This document shows positions 6,770 to 14,093 of a DNA stretch of 41,661 bases, one piece after another. The position numbers were made by a program, and so were the translations under genes. A model generated the notes under the pieces. The model did not search any database. It was not told the origin of the DNA and saw only the letters and a list, made by a program, of their open reading frames with translations. This stretch comes from a virus. Every line of letters starts with the position of its first letter. The stretch's first letter is position 1. The stretch lies in the IMG/VR virus record IMGVR_UViG_3300047312_000054, positions 1-41,661 of that record. The stretch is one strand, 5' to 3'.

Positions 6770-7819
6770 ATGACCGGCCTCGGGCGCATATACAAGCAGA
6801 AGCGCAGCCGTTTCTGGTGGTATCAGATTCACGTCCACGGCCACGTGGTACGCAAATCGACCGGCCAGACCGACCAGCGCAAGGCGCGCGACGTGCTCCG
6901 CACGGTCATCGAGCGCATCGGCGCGGGCTCGTACCTGCCGACCGAGAGCGAAATCACCTTCGCGGAAATCGCGGCCGGCTACCTGCACGACTTCGAGGTC
7001 AACGGGAACCGCTCTCTGGTTGATGCGAAGCGCAACGTAAAGGCGCTGTCCGTGCATTTCGGCGGCCTGCGCGCGCTCGATATTCGCCAGACGAAGATTC
7101 GGGCATATGTGGCGGCGCGACGCGCGCACGGGCTTGCAAACGCGAGCATCAACCGGGAATTGGCGGCGCTGCGAAGGATGTTCTCGCTGGCGATCGAGCA
7201 CGAGGTATTGAGCCGTGGCCCGAAAATCAAGCTCCTCAAGGAAGACAACGTCCGGCGCAACTTTCTCCAACCCGCAGATTTTGACGCTATCCGAGGGCAT
7301 CTACCGGATTATCTTCAAGACGCGCTCAGTTGGCTTTATCTATGCGGTGGGCGAAAAAACGAAATGGTGTCCCTCAAGTGGCGCGACGTTGGAGAGGGTG
7401 AAGTAACGATCCGCGGCGAGAATACCAAGAACGGCAGGTCGCGGACGATTCCGCTGGTGGGGGAACTCCATGAAATCATCGAAAGAGCCCGAGCAAATCG
7501 GCGGCTTGATTGTCCTTTCGTATTCCACCGGAACGGTAAAACGCTGGGAGATTTTAAAAAAGCGTGGGCAAAAGCTCGTGTGGCTAGCGGATATCAGGGT
7601 GTCTGGGTCCACGACCTTAGACGAAGTGCAGCTCGTAACCTCGTTAGGACTCCTGGAGTGAGCATGCACGCGGCGATGGCGGTGACGGGGCACGTCACGG
7701 CATCGATGTTCCGGCGCTACGACATTCAGGATACGGCGGACGTGGCCGACGCCCTGACGCGGACGCAGGAGCGCATCGCGGAGTCCAAGGGCGCGGCGAA
7801 GGTGAAGGCGATCCGATGA
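6770..7819 (+). CDS. int: Tyrosine integrase
   Basis: The 349-aa site-specific recombinase would insert the phage genome into the host chromosome. The N-terminal part (about 1-55) looks like an arm-binding domain and the core-binding domain follows at about 60-145. Catalytic residues can be placed: Arg195 (CGGRKNE), Lys220, His281-x2-Arg284 (HDLRR), His308 (TGH) and Tyr317 in a FRRYDI context. Length and motif order are normal for phage integrases. It is followed at four-base overlaps by small genes and then by the putative attP at about 8521-8568. Its own ribosome site is weak. Confidence 0.93.
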   Translation: MTGLGRIYKQKRSRFWWYQIHVHGHVVRKSTGQTDQRKARDVLRTVIERIGAGSYLPTESEITFAEIAAGYLHDFEVNGNRSLVDAKRNVKALSVHFGGLRALDIRQTKIRAYVAARRAHGLANASINRELAALRRMFSLAIEHEVLSRGPKIKLLKEDNVRRNFLQPADFDAIRGHLPDYLQDALSWLYLCGGRKNEMVSLKWRDVGEGEVTIRGENTKNGRSRTIPLVGELHEIIERARANRRLDCPFVFHRNGKTLGDFKKAWAKARVASGYQGVWVHDLRRSAARNLVRTPGVSMHAAMAVTGHVTASMFRRYDIQDTADVADALTRTQERIAESKGAAKVKAIR

Positions 7820-8019
7820 GCGACTGGCAGCCGATCGAAACCGCGCCGCGCGAGATGGGAGCGCAGATACTCGCGTATGTGCCGAAGACTGGCGATTGGG
7901 GATATCCGTTCGGGGTCGTCGTGGCGAAGTGGACCGGCGAATATACCGAATGGGCAATGCCCGGAATCTGCGGTCTCAGCCCGACTCACTGGATGCCGCT
8001 TCCCGAGGAGCCGCGATGA
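7816..8019 (+). CDS. DUF551-like small phage protein
   Basis: The 67-aa protein matches the usual DUF551 outline: Trp-Gln-Pro-Ile-Glu-Thr-Ala-Pro at the N-terminus, an ILAYVP strand, and a C-terminal Thr-His-Trp-Met-Pro-Leu-Pro. The family is common in phages; its function is unknown. It overlaps the integrase stop by four bases (ATGA). A relative lies at 10421-10636. Confidence 0.75.
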   Translation: MSDWQPIETAPREMGAQILAYVPKTGDWGYPFGVVVAKWTGEYTEWAMPGICGLSPTHWMPLPEEPR

Positions 8020-8216
8020 ACGAAGCACCGACCCAGCCTGACGAGGGGCGCCTGCTGACGGCGGCGGAGCTGGCCGCGCTGATGCGGGTCAGCCTTAGCT
8101 GGGTGCGCCACGACGGCGCGAAGCTACCCTTCGCGGTGCGACTGCCGGGGCGGTCGAAGGTACACGGCTACAGCTACACCGGCTATCTGCGGTGGAAGGA
8201 GCGGCAGGCGGGATGA
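8016..8216 (+). CDS. Excisionase / AlpA-like winged-helix protein (candidate)
   Basis: The 66-aa product carries LLTAAELAALMRVSLSWV, the helix-turn-helix opening of MerR/excisionase-type small DNA-binding proteins. It ends with a basic Trp-Lys-Glu-Arg segment. Its place directly after the integrase and before attP suits a recombination directionality factor. The ATG at 8016 overlaps the previous TGA, so longer in-frame extensions are unlikely. Confidence 0.6.
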   Translation: MNEAPTQPDEGRLLTAAELAALMRVSLSWVRHDGAKLPFAVRLPGRSKVHGYSYTGYLRWKERQAG

Positions 8217-8404
8217 CGTTATCCGACCGCATCCTCGAGCATCGGCGCGCCGCAATCGCCGCTAATCGCGAAGTCGAGCCATTCGAGGTGACGCCGGAGG
8301 AGTTGATCCTACTACTTAAGCGCGCGGTCTCGCAGGGCTCGCTGTCCGACCTGCGTGGCAAATCGATGCGCGTGTTGGGCGTAGAGATTAAGCTCAAGCG
8401 ATGA
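8213..8404 (+). CDS. Small helical protein of unknown function
   Basis: The 63-aa, highly charged protein starts at the ATG overlapping the previous stop (8213). It shows a Leu-rich helix (ELILLLKRAV) and a basic C-terminus. No family recognised. It is the last gene before attP and may accompany the integration module. Confidence 0.55.
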   Translation: MTLSDRILEHRRAAIAANREVEPFEVTPEELILLLKRAVSQGSLSDLRGKSMRVLGVEIKLKR

Positions 8405-8406
8405 CT

Positions 8407-8426
8407 GCTATGATCAAAGTATGCCT
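8407..8426 (+). repeat. Left 20-bp direct repeat of attP (probable integrase arm site)
   Basis: GCTATGATCAAAGTATGCCT is found here and, without a mismatch, at 8633-8652. The two copies are 226 bp apart and bracket the tRNA-like core. Integrases of this family bind short repeated arm sites on both sides of the core. Confidence 0.65.
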
Positions 8427-8520
8427 TACGACCCCGCACACGCCTGCACATTGCCGCATATCGTGGGGTAGCAAAGTGCGGGAAATGCTGGCGAAGTGCA
8501 GCCGTGGACCGCAGCCCTTC

Positions 8521-8568
8521 GGACTTTTAATCAGAGGGTCGCGGGTCCGAATCCCGCACGGCTCACCA
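8521..8568 (+). other. Putative attP core: 3' half of a tRNA-Lys gene
   Basis: The segment reads as an anticodon loop CTTTTAA (anticodon TTT, Lys; 8524-8530), a five-base variable region, a perfect T-arm with GCGGG/CCCGC stem (8541-8557), the acceptor 3' strand ACGGCTC, discriminator A and CCA (8566-8568). AGCCGT at 8500-8505 could complete the acceptor stem, but the space left for a D-arm is about six bases too short, and the outermost pair would be C-C. An attachment core that rebuilds the host tRNA gene is therefore more likely than a working phage tRNA. Integrases often use the tRNA 3' half as the core. Confidence 0.75.
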
Positions 8569-8586
8569 AAACCTCTTATATCTCTT

Positions 8587-8629
8587 GGCCTTTTCGGGGC
8601 CGGAAGTAAAAATCCGGCTCCGAAGGGCC
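8587..8629. terminator. Long imperfect inverted repeat next to attP
   Basis: GGCCTTTTCGGGGCCGG (8587-8603) can pair with CCGGCTCCGAAGGGCC (8614-8629) around a ten-base A-rich loop, with one bulge and few mismatches. No T-run follows on either side. It could end transcription from the integrase operon or serve as a structural element of attP. Confidence 0.45.
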
Positions 8630-8632
8630 TCA

Positions 8633-8652
8633 GCTATGATCAAAGTATGCCT
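8633..8652 (+). repeat. Right 20-bp direct repeat of attP
   Basis: Perfect second copy of the repeat at 8407-8426, in the same orientation, about 65 bp beyond the tRNA-like CCA end. Confidence 0.65.
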
Positions 8653-8672
8653 CAGCTTGTTTTGGGGGTCGC

Positions 8673-9179
8673 ATGAGAGACCTTCAACGGCTGCGGGAAT
8701 TTCAGCGCCAGTGGATGCGTCGGCGTCGCTCGGAATGGATCGCCGCTAACGGTCCTTGCGCGCAATGCGGGTCGCCGGATCGGCTTGAGGCTGACCATAG
8801 AGATCGCGAATCGAAGCGCTTCACCGCCAGCGCGATTTGGAGCATGTCACGCCGCAATCCCAACCGGGTCGCGGAACTGGCGAAGCTCCAAGTCCTCTGT
8901 TTCTCCTGCCACAAGGCCAAGACCCGCTCTGAATTCATCAAGCCGTTAGTTCACGGCACCTATAACGCTTACAAGAAAAAAGCCTGCCGCTGCGATCAAT
9001 GCCGCGCGTGGAACGCGCAGCGGGCGAGGATCTGGAATGCGCGGGCCTCCAGCGTTCGACAGACGATTGGGTCAATGCCCAGCCAAGATCGACCGGAGGT
9101 CCGCGATATTTTTTTACTCGCGAATGCCGAATTAGCGCCTATGGATGCGTGTTTGTCGAAAAGCGCAAACGAGGTTTAG
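8673..9179 (+). CDS. HNH endonuclease family protein
   Basis: The 168-aa protein has the Cys29-x2-Cys32 knuckle, the LEADH motif with Asp41-His42 and a second Cys-x2-Cys-His about 45 residues later: the zinc-supported HNH fold. A further Cys-Arg-Cys-x2-Cys cluster follows, then a low-complexity tail. Free-standing HNH genes in this position act as homing nucleases or assist packaging or replication; the exact role is open. It is the first gene to the right of attP. Confidence 0.75.
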   Translation: MRDLQRLREFQRQWMRRRRSEWIAANGPCAQCGSPDRLEADHRDRESKRFTASAIWSMSRRNPNRVAELAKLQVLCFSCHKAKTRSEFIKPLVHGTYNAYKKKACRCDQCRAWNAQRARIWNARASSVRQTIGSMPSQDRPEVRDIFLLANAELAPMDACLSKSANEV

Positions 9180-9207
9180 GCCCGCGTAGGCAGATCATCT
9201 CGCGGGC
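9180..9207. other. Stem-loop directly after the HNH gene
   Basis: GCCCGCG (9180-9186) pairs perfectly with CGCGGGC (9201-9207) around a 14-base loop, starting on the base after the HNH stop. No T-run follows. The 9208-9337 stretch beyond it is unusually purine- and G-rich on this strand and holds no gene I can support. Confidence 0.45.
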
Positions 9208-9337
9208 GCGGATCGGGAGTCAACGGGGGAACGGAGAATCGGTCTCGCAGGGAACAAGGGGAGCAATCGGTAACGAGCGGAGGCGGACGGGGCGGGAACA
9301 GAACGGAAGCGGACGTGAGTGGGGAGCATCAAAGGAA

Positions 9338-10099
9338 TTGCCGGACAGATTTATTCGTGAATCAGCGTTGACCAGCGAATCATTGGCCCAGCTCTCGGAC
9401 TTCGGCGAGCGCCTGTTCTGGCGCCTGACGACCATCGCCGATGACTTCGGGCGCTTCGCGGCCAATCCATCGGTGGTCGCCGGCCGCACGATGCCCCTCA
9501 TATCGGGCGCGACGGCCAAGAAAATCGATGCTGCGCTGGCCGAACTGGAGAGCGCGAACGCGGTCAGGCGGTACACCGTTGACGGCAAACATTACGCCTA
9601 TTTCGTCGGTTGGAAGAAGCACCAGATAACGCGAGCAAAATACAGCAAGTTTCCAGAGCCGCCAACATCTGCCGACATCTGTCAGCAAATGCCAACAGAT
9701 GAAAACGACTCCGACAAGGTCTGCGCCAGACCTAATTCGAATTCGGATTCGCATTCGCATTCGGATCTTAATTCTTCGGAAGGGGAGTCCGAGGGGAAAC
9801 CAGACAAGCCGCCGCCGCTCACGCCGGAGGACCTCGTCGAGGGCTGGAACGAAGTCTGCGCACCCGCAGGGCTGCCGAAAGTCGAGATGCTATCGGCGAC
9901 GCGGCGCCAGAAGGCGCTGTGCCGGCTTCGCGACCATCCCGACGACGCTTTCTGGAACGTGGCGATGGCGCGAGTGCGGGCATCTCCGTTCCTGACCGGC
10001 AAGAACGAGCGGAAGTGGAAGGCCAATTTCGATTGGCTGATCGACAACGACACGAATGCAGTCAAGGTCTATGAGGGCCGGTATGCCAAGGAGAATTAG
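9338..10099 (+). CDS. Replication initiator / replisome organiser-like protein
   Basis: The product (253 aa from a TTG at 9338) has an N-terminal domain opening with PDRFIRESALTSE, typical of phage replication proteins with a winged-helix DNA-binding domain (about 1-105). A Ser/Asn/His/Asp-rich linker (about 130-150) and a C-terminal WNEVC...WLID domain follow, probably for helicase or partner contact. The reading frame extends upstream to 8999, over the HNH gene, without an ATG or GTG near the domain. TTG directly before PDRFIRES, with GGGGAG 11 bases ahead, is the best start I see but is uncertain. The linker is encoded by hexamer repeats that may be an origin. Confidence 0.65.
   Translation: MPDRFIRESALTSESLAQLSDFGERLFWRLTTIADDFGRFAANPSVVAGRTMPLISGATAKKIDAALAELESANAVRRYTVDGKHYAYFVGWKKHQITRAKYSKFPEPPTSADICQQMPTDENDSDKVCARPNSNSDSHSHSDLNSSEGESEGKPDKPPPLTPEDLVEGWNEVCAPAGLPKVEMLSATRRQKALCRLRDHPDDAFWNVAMARVRASPFLTGKNERKWKANFDWLIDNDTNAVKVYEGRYAKEN
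9735..9764 (+). repeat. Five tandem ATTCG-N hexamers inside the replication gene (origin candidate)
   Basis: Five 6-bp units, ATTCGA, ATTCGG, ATTCGC, ATTCGC and ATTCGG, lie head to tail, and a sixth decayed unit follows. They encode the polar linker of the initiator. Lambda-type phages keep their origin iterons inside the initiator gene, so this is a reasonable origin candidate, though it may simply encode a flexible linker. Confidence 0.5.
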
Positions 10100-10424
10100 C
10101 GGCGCAGTAGCCGAAGAAGCGGGCGGCGCGCCGCCGTGCGAGGGCAAGTCCTGGGCCTTCGGCGCGAAGTTCCGCGGCGAGCCGCATGACTGCTACCAGG
10201 CGCATCCGCCGTGCATGAACTGCTTCGCGGACCTCGGCTGCCGCCGCTGCTCGGGGCTGATCGAGGAGCTGCTGTGCATGAAGTGCCACAACTGGGGCCA
10301 TCCGGCGGCGCTAGAAAAGCACGGCAAGCTCGGCAAGACGCCGACCGAAAAGCTGCGGATGCAACAGGGGCTGAAGATTATCGAGGGCTTGGTCGCCAAG
10401 ACCAAACCGGTGGAAGCGCTATGA
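10083..10424 (+). CDS. Cys-rich zinc-binding protein
   Basis: The protein (113 aa from the ATG at 10083, with GAGGG just upstream) has at least eight Cys in its middle: Cys-Met-Asn-Cys, Cys-Arg-Arg-Cys and Cys-Met-Lys-Cys pairs with nearby His. These would form two zinc sites. The C-terminus is helical and basic. It overlaps the replication gene end and the next start (ATGA). Role unknown. Confidence 0.6.
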   Translation: MPRRISGAVAEEAGGAPPCEGKSWAFGAKFRGEPHDCYQAHPPCMNCFADLGCRRCSGLIEELLCMKCHNWGHPAALEKHGKLGKTPTEKLRMQQGLKIIEGLVAKTKPVEAL

Positions 10425-10636
10425 TTTCCGTGACGATCGATTGGCAACCGATGGCGACCGCGCCAAAAGACGGCCGCACGATCCATCTGCGAATCCTGCA
10501 CGCGAACTATCACCACGCCCGCACGGACGAGGACCGCGCCCGCTGGGAGCAGCACGTCGAGGCTCACTGGATCGACCACAACGGCGGCGGTTGGACTTAC
10601 CACGGCATGATGGGTCAGCCGGTGGGTTGGCGATGA
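10421..10636 (+). CDS. DUF551-like small protein, second copy type
   Basis: The 71-aa protein begins with Trp-Gln-Pro-Met-Ala-Thr-Ala-Pro-Lys-Asp-Gly, the hallmark opening of DUF551-like phage proteins. Its C-terminus differs from the relative at 7816-8019, ending in Gly-Trp-Arg. Start and stop overlap both neighbours by four bases. Function unknown. Confidence 0.6.
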   Translation: MISVTIDWQPMATAPKDGRTIHLRILHANYHHARTDEDRARWEQHVEAHWIDHNGGGWTYHGMMGQPVGWR

Positions 10637-11013
10637 GTGCGACGCCAGCCCAGCGCGCGAAGCTCGCGCGACGCATCGCCACGGCTCCGCTGAAACGGGC
10701 GACGAAGTATCGCTCGCGCCCGACCACCTGCACTGCGGGCCATCGCCATCCGAGTGCCAAGGAATCCGACCGTTGCGGGATTCTTCGTCTGCTCGAAAAG
10801 GGCGGCGAGCTGGAAGACCTGAAGTTCCAGCCGCGCTACAAGCTGGCGGTCGATGGCTTCCCGGTGTGCACCTATGTGGCCGATTTTTCGTACATCGACG
10901 CGCGCACGCGCAAATTCGTCATCGAGGACTGCAAAGGCGTGCTGACGCCGGTCTATCGGCTCAAGAAAAAGCTGATGAAGGCCTGTCATGGGCTGGAGAT
11001 AACCGAGACGTGA
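10633..11013 (+). CDS. DUF1064 (PD-(D/E)XK-like) endonuclease / resolvase-like protein
   Basis: The 126-aa protein has the DUF1064 signature: an SAKESDR helix, YVADFSY, then IEDCKG and a Lys-rich C-terminal helix. Asp (in ADF), Glu-Asp and Lys (in EDCKG) form the expected metal-dependent nuclease site. Members occur in phage replication modules and are thought to process DNA branches or ends. The four-base overlap with the previous gene indicates coupling. Confidence 0.75.
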   Translation: MSATPAQRAKLARRIATAPLKRATKYRSRPTTCTAGHRHPSAKESDRCGILRLLEKGGELEDLKFQPRYKLAVDGFPVCTYVADFSYIDARTRKFVIEDCKGVLTPVYRLKKKLMKACHGLEITET

Positions 11014-11048
11014 TTAACGTCCGTAACCGTTCCCGTGGGGGGAGCAAA

Positions 11049-11627
11049 ATGAGCGACAGCGACCATTTCAGCGGCTCGATGGGCTTAGGCGGCCTCTTCG
11101 ACGCCATCAACATTCCCGACCTGATGACGCCGGGCCAATTCGCCGACATGGTCGGCAAAAGCAGCGAACTGGAGCCGGAGCAGCGGCTCAAGCTGGCGAT
11201 TCTCGAAGACGCCATCGCCTGCTACCTCAAAGTCGCGCCAATACCCGGCTATAGCGGAGAGGACCGCTTAGAGCAGGTGTCGAACCGCAAGCGCCGGATG
11301 CACGCCGAAGCGCTGGAGTGGATCGAGGGCGCCGATGCGCCGATCACCTTCGAGGATTGCTGCGAATCGCTGGGCATCAACCCGGAATGGATGCGCGCGG
11401 GCATTTTGCGCGGGCCGGTGAGCGCGCTACCAGGGCACGGACAAGCCGGGCGCGATTGCAAAATCGGCACACCGCGGCATCGTGGACGCCAGTTCCGGCG
11501 CTCGCCAGTCAGCGTGCACATGACGGTGGAAGTCGCCGAGCGCACGCCGCGCGCGACCAGCGCCTTTGCGCCGCTGAGCGGCCATCAGGTCGTGATGGAC
11601 GGGCTTTTCCAAGAGGTCGCGGAGTGA
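11049..11627 (+). CDS. Phage protein of unknown function before the terminase
   Basis: The 192-aa protein starts at the ATG at 11049, which has an excellent GGGGGAG site. The N-terminus is rich in Gly and Ser, a helical middle follows (about 35-75), then a segment like a small helix-turn-helix (FEDCCESLGINPEWMR), and a basic C-terminus. The helix-turn-helix-like part recalls late regulators, but this is weak. Confidence 0.6.
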   Translation: MSDSDHFSGSMGLGGLFDAINIPDLMTPGQFADMVGKSSELEPEQRLKLAILEDAIACYLKVAPIPGYSGEDRLEQVSNRKRRMHAEALEWIEGADAPITFEDCCESLGINPEWMRAGILRGPVSALPGHGQAGRDCKIGTPRHRGRQFRRSPVSVHMTVEVAERTPRATSAFAPLSGHQVVMDGLFQEVAE

Positions 11628-11863
11628 TTCCCGGCATAGCCGAAGCCGTCGCCCATTTCCTGCGCATCGATCCTGATATGCCGCGCAAGCGCTGTACGCG
11701 GTGCCACCGCAATAAGCCGGTGACGGCCTTCTACCAACGCCCGAAGTCGAAATCGCGCCGATTTCCGCAGATGCGCACCACGCGCGACGGTCTGCACAGC
11801 GCCTGCAAAGCGTGTCACGTCGATGGCGTCATGCGCTCGAAGCGCAAGCGGAGGGTTGCATAA
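11624..11863 (+). CDS. Small zinc-finger protein, GTG start
   Basis: The 79-aa protein starts with GTG at 11624 overlapping the previous TGA. It has Cys-Thr-Arg-Cys-His and Cys-Lys-Ala-Cys-His pairs about 35 residues apart around a Pro-Val-Thr-Ala-Phe-Tyr segment, the pattern of small HNH-like or RecR-like zinc fingers. It ends in a Lys/Arg tail. DNA binding is likely. Confidence 0.6.
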   Translation: MIPGIAEAVAHFLRIDPDMPRKRCTRCHRNKPVTAFYQRPKSKSRRFPQMRTTRDGLHSACKACHVDGVMRSKRKRRVA

Positions 11864-11864
11864 C

Positions 11865-12260
11865 ATGGGGCGTCCAACGAAACTGACTCCGCAAGTACAG
11901 AAGCGCATCTGCGATGCCATCTTGCGCGGCCACACCTACGAAATCGCCTGCCGTCTCGGCGGAATCAGCGATGAAACCCTCAGCACTTGGCGTGAGAAAG
12001 GTGAGAAAGGCATCGAGCCCTATGCTGGGTTCCTTGGAGCTTTTACGCGCGCGGTGGACGACCACGAGAACGAGATGCTGCAAATCGTGTATGACGCAGC
12101 GATGAAAGGACTCGACGATCGTGGACCCGACTGGCGGGCGGCGAGCTGGACGCTCGAGCGTCGCCATCCAGAACGCTGGGCGAAGCGTGAGAAGCACGAA
12201 GTGACCGGCGAAGGCGGCGGTCCGCTGGTGGTGAAGGTGATCAGCTACAAGGATTCGTGA
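11865..12260 (+). CDS. terS: Terminase small subunit
   Basis: The 131-aa protein opens with MGRPTKLTPQVQ and a helix-turn-helix (CDAILRGHTYEIACRLGGIS), the usual DNA-recognition domain of small terminase subunits. The C-terminal part contains the WTLERRHPERW phrase common in this family. It recognises phage DNA and loads the large subunit. The ATG at 11865 was chosen on homology of the opening residues. Confidence 0.8.
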   Translation: MGRPTKLTPQVQKRICDAILRGHTYEIACRLGGISDETLSTWREKGEKGIEPYAGFLGAFTRAVDDHENEMLQIVYDAAMKGLDDRGPDWRAASWTLERRHPERWAKREKHEVTGEGGGPLVVKVISYKDS

Positions 12261-12332
12261 GGGCTTCAGAGCGGTGGGGATTCGGAATGGACAAGTATCA
12301 CATCGAGGCGCTTGACACAATTCGATGATTAG

Positions 12333-12503
12333 ATGATTAGCTTCGAGGCATTCCGCGCGGAGTTCAAGACGGCACAAGCGGCCTTCGACAAGGCCTGCGA
12401 GATGGCGGAGATCGCCCAGCGCCTGGGCGACAAGCAGGGGCAGCGGGACTTCACGGCGTTCGCCCAGCGCATCTACGAGACGGAGCGAGTGCGGAGTGCC
12501 TGA
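12333..12503 (+). CDS. Small helical protein between the terminase genes
   Basis: The 56-aa reading frame runs from ATG 12333 and ends eight bases inside the terminase large-subunit gene. The product is an amphipathic, Ala/Glu/Gln-rich helix. Frame continuity with the next start and GC-rich third positions support it. Function unknown. A short 9-bp tandem repeat (GATGATTAG) lies over its start. Confidence 0.55.
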   Translation: MISFEAFRAEFKTAQAAFDKACEMAEIAQRLGDKQGQRDFTAFAQRIYETERVRSA

Positions 12504-13833
12504 AGTCGTCATCCCGCACCGCTTCTATCCGCGCAGCTACCAGCGCAAGGTATTCGCCGCGCGCGAGGATGGCGTGCGCTTTTTCGACCTCTGCTGGCAT
12601 CGGCGCTCCGGCAAGGACAAGACCCTCCTCAACCTGATGATTCGCGAGATGGCCCAGACTGTGGGCAATTATCTCTACCTGCTGCCGACTGCCGTGGGCG
12701 CGCGGCGTAACGTATGGGAGGCTATCGGTCATGACGGACTGCGCTGGACCGATCATTTTCCCCCAGAACTCATCGCTACGAAACGCGACGATCAGCTCTT
12801 CATAAGGCTCAAGAACGGAAGCACCTTCCAGCTTTCTGGTTCGGATGACCCCGATGCGCTTCGCGGAGCAAATCCTATCGGTGTCGTATTCTCCGAATAT
12901 TCACTTTGCCGAGAGTCCGCATGGGATACCGTGCGACCCATACTTGCTGAGAATGGCGGCTGGGCTGCCTTCTGTTATACCCCAAAAGGAACGAACCACG
13001 CCTACAAACTCCACCAAACCGCGAAAGCGCAGCAAATCTCCGCGCGGCGCGAATGGTTCTCGTCCACGCTCGACGTAAACCAGAGCCTTCGCGATGCGGT
13101 CAACGAGGCCGGCGGCGCGGTGGTGCAGCTCGACGAGATCGAGCGCGACAGGCGGGAGGGTGTCGATGAAGATTTCATTCAGCAGGAATACTATTGCTCG
13201 TTCAGCGGGTACATGGTCGGGAGTTACTATGGTCATCTCATGGCGGACGCGGACCGGCAAGGCCGTCTTACGCGAGTGGGATACGATGCGCGACTTCCGG
13301 TGGAAACTGCTTGGGATCTCGGTGTGGGTGACGCGACTGCGATATGGTTCGTGCAACGAATTAGTCGTGAGATTCGCCTCATCGACTACCACGAGGACTC
13401 GGGCGCGAGCCTGACCGATTACATCAAGGTCGTAAAGGAAAAACCGTATGTCTATTCCCGCCATTGGGCACCTCATGATATCCGGGTCCGCGAGTTTAGC
13501 TCTGGACGCTCCCGGCTCGAATCCGCTGAAAGTCTCGGCCTTCGGTTTGATATCGTGCCCAACCTGCCAGTCGATGACGGCATTGCCGCCGTTCGGTCCC
13601 TGCTTCCACGCTGCTACTTCGACGCCGACCGCTGCAAAGCCGGAATTAACGCCCTCCTGAACTACAAGCGCACCTTTAACGAGGAGCGCAAAGCCTTCGA
13701 GAAGCGCCCGTATCACGACTGGAGCTCCAACGGCGCTGACGCCTTTCGCTACCTCGCGGTCAGCGAGGACATCACCGAGCGCCCAGACCAGCGCCAGACA
13801 GTAGCGGAAACCGACTATAACCCGTTCGCCTAG
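12496..13833 (+). CDS. terL: Terminase large subunit
   Basis: The 445-aa packaging motor ATPase and nuclease. A Walker-A-like HRRSGKDK lies at 35-42 and a Walker-B-like GVVFSEY with Glu134 at 129-135. The C-terminal RNase H-like nuclease starts at AWDLGVGDAT with Asp274 and ends with HDWSSNGADAFRY. Length and motif order are normal. It starts with GTG at 12496, overlapping the small upstream gene. It follows the small subunit and precedes the portal module. Confidence 0.92.
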   Translation: MPEVVIPHRFYPRSYQRKVFAAREDGVRFFDLCWHRRSGKDKTLLNLMIREMAQTVGNYLYLLPTAVGARRNVWEAIGHDGLRWTDHFPPELIATKRDDQLFIRLKNGSTFQLSGSDDPDALRGANPIGVVFSEYSLCRESAWDTVRPILAENGGWAAFCYTPKGTNHAYKLHQTAKAQQISARREWFSSTLDVNQSLRDAVNEAGGAVVQLDEIERDRREGVDEDFIQQEYYCSFSGYMVGSYYGHLMADADRQGRLTRVGYDARLPVETAWDLGVGDATAIWFVQRISREIRLIDYHEDSGASLTDYIKVVKEKPYVYSRHWAPHDIRVREFSSGRSRLESAESLGLRFDIVPNLPVDDGIAAVRSLLPRCYFDADRCKAGINALLNYKRTFNEERKAFEKRPYHDWSSNGADAFRYLAVSEDITERPDQRQTVAETDYNPFA

Positions 13834-13850
13834 TTGACTCCGTCGCCCGT

Positions 13851-14051
13851 ATGAGATCGAGTAGTAGCAACGTGGCTAAGACGCACTGGATATCGGGAGC
13901 CATAAAGCACCCTGGGGCCTTGCATGAGGAGCTGGGCGTGCCGAAAGGTAAGAAGATTCCACGGACGCTGTTAGCCAAGGCGATGCACTCGAAGAATCCC
14001 ACCGAGCGTAAACGTGCACAACTCGCCAAGACCCTTATGGGAATGCACTGA
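13851..14051 (+). CDS. Conserved small basic phage protein
   Basis: The 66-aa, Lys-rich protein carries a recognisable phrase (GAIKHPGALHEELGVPKGKK) seen in small proteins near portal or terminase genes of many phages. It may bind DNA or the capsid interior. The function is not established. Confidence 0.7.
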   Translation: MRSSSSNVAKTHWISGAIKHPGALHEELGVPKGKKIPRTLLAKAMHSKNPTERKRAQLAKTLMGMH

Positions 14052-14093
14052 GTGTGGACCTTAACCGCAATTTTCCAATCACTGAGGACGATC

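Larger units (their letters stand above)
8405..8672. other. attP region (non-coding)
   Basis: This 268-bp gap holds the tRNA-derived core (8521-8568), the two flanking 20-bp direct repeats (8407-8426 and 8633-8652) and a long imperfect hairpin (8587-8629). A reading frame crosses it, but its product is a translation of the tRNA 3' end and is unlikely to be a gene. Confidence 0.7.

Noticed and set aside
8495-8568. Functional tRNA-Lys gene
   Set aside because: The D-arm space is about six bases short, the first acceptor pair is C-C and one anticodon-stem pair is mismatched; an attachment core explains it better.
8401-8676. 91-aa plus-strand frame after the integration genes
   Set aside because: It crosses the attP core and both 20-bp repeats; the part reading LLIRGSRVRIPHGSP is a translation of a tRNA 3' end.
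8999-9337. N-terminal extension of the replication protein
   Set aside because: It overlaps the HNH gene in another phase and is a low-quality Arg/Gly-rich sequence; the conserved domain begins at about 9341.
12324-12340. 9-bp tandem repeat with a TTGACA at 12312 as a late promoter
   Set aside because: No acceptable -10 box at the right distance.
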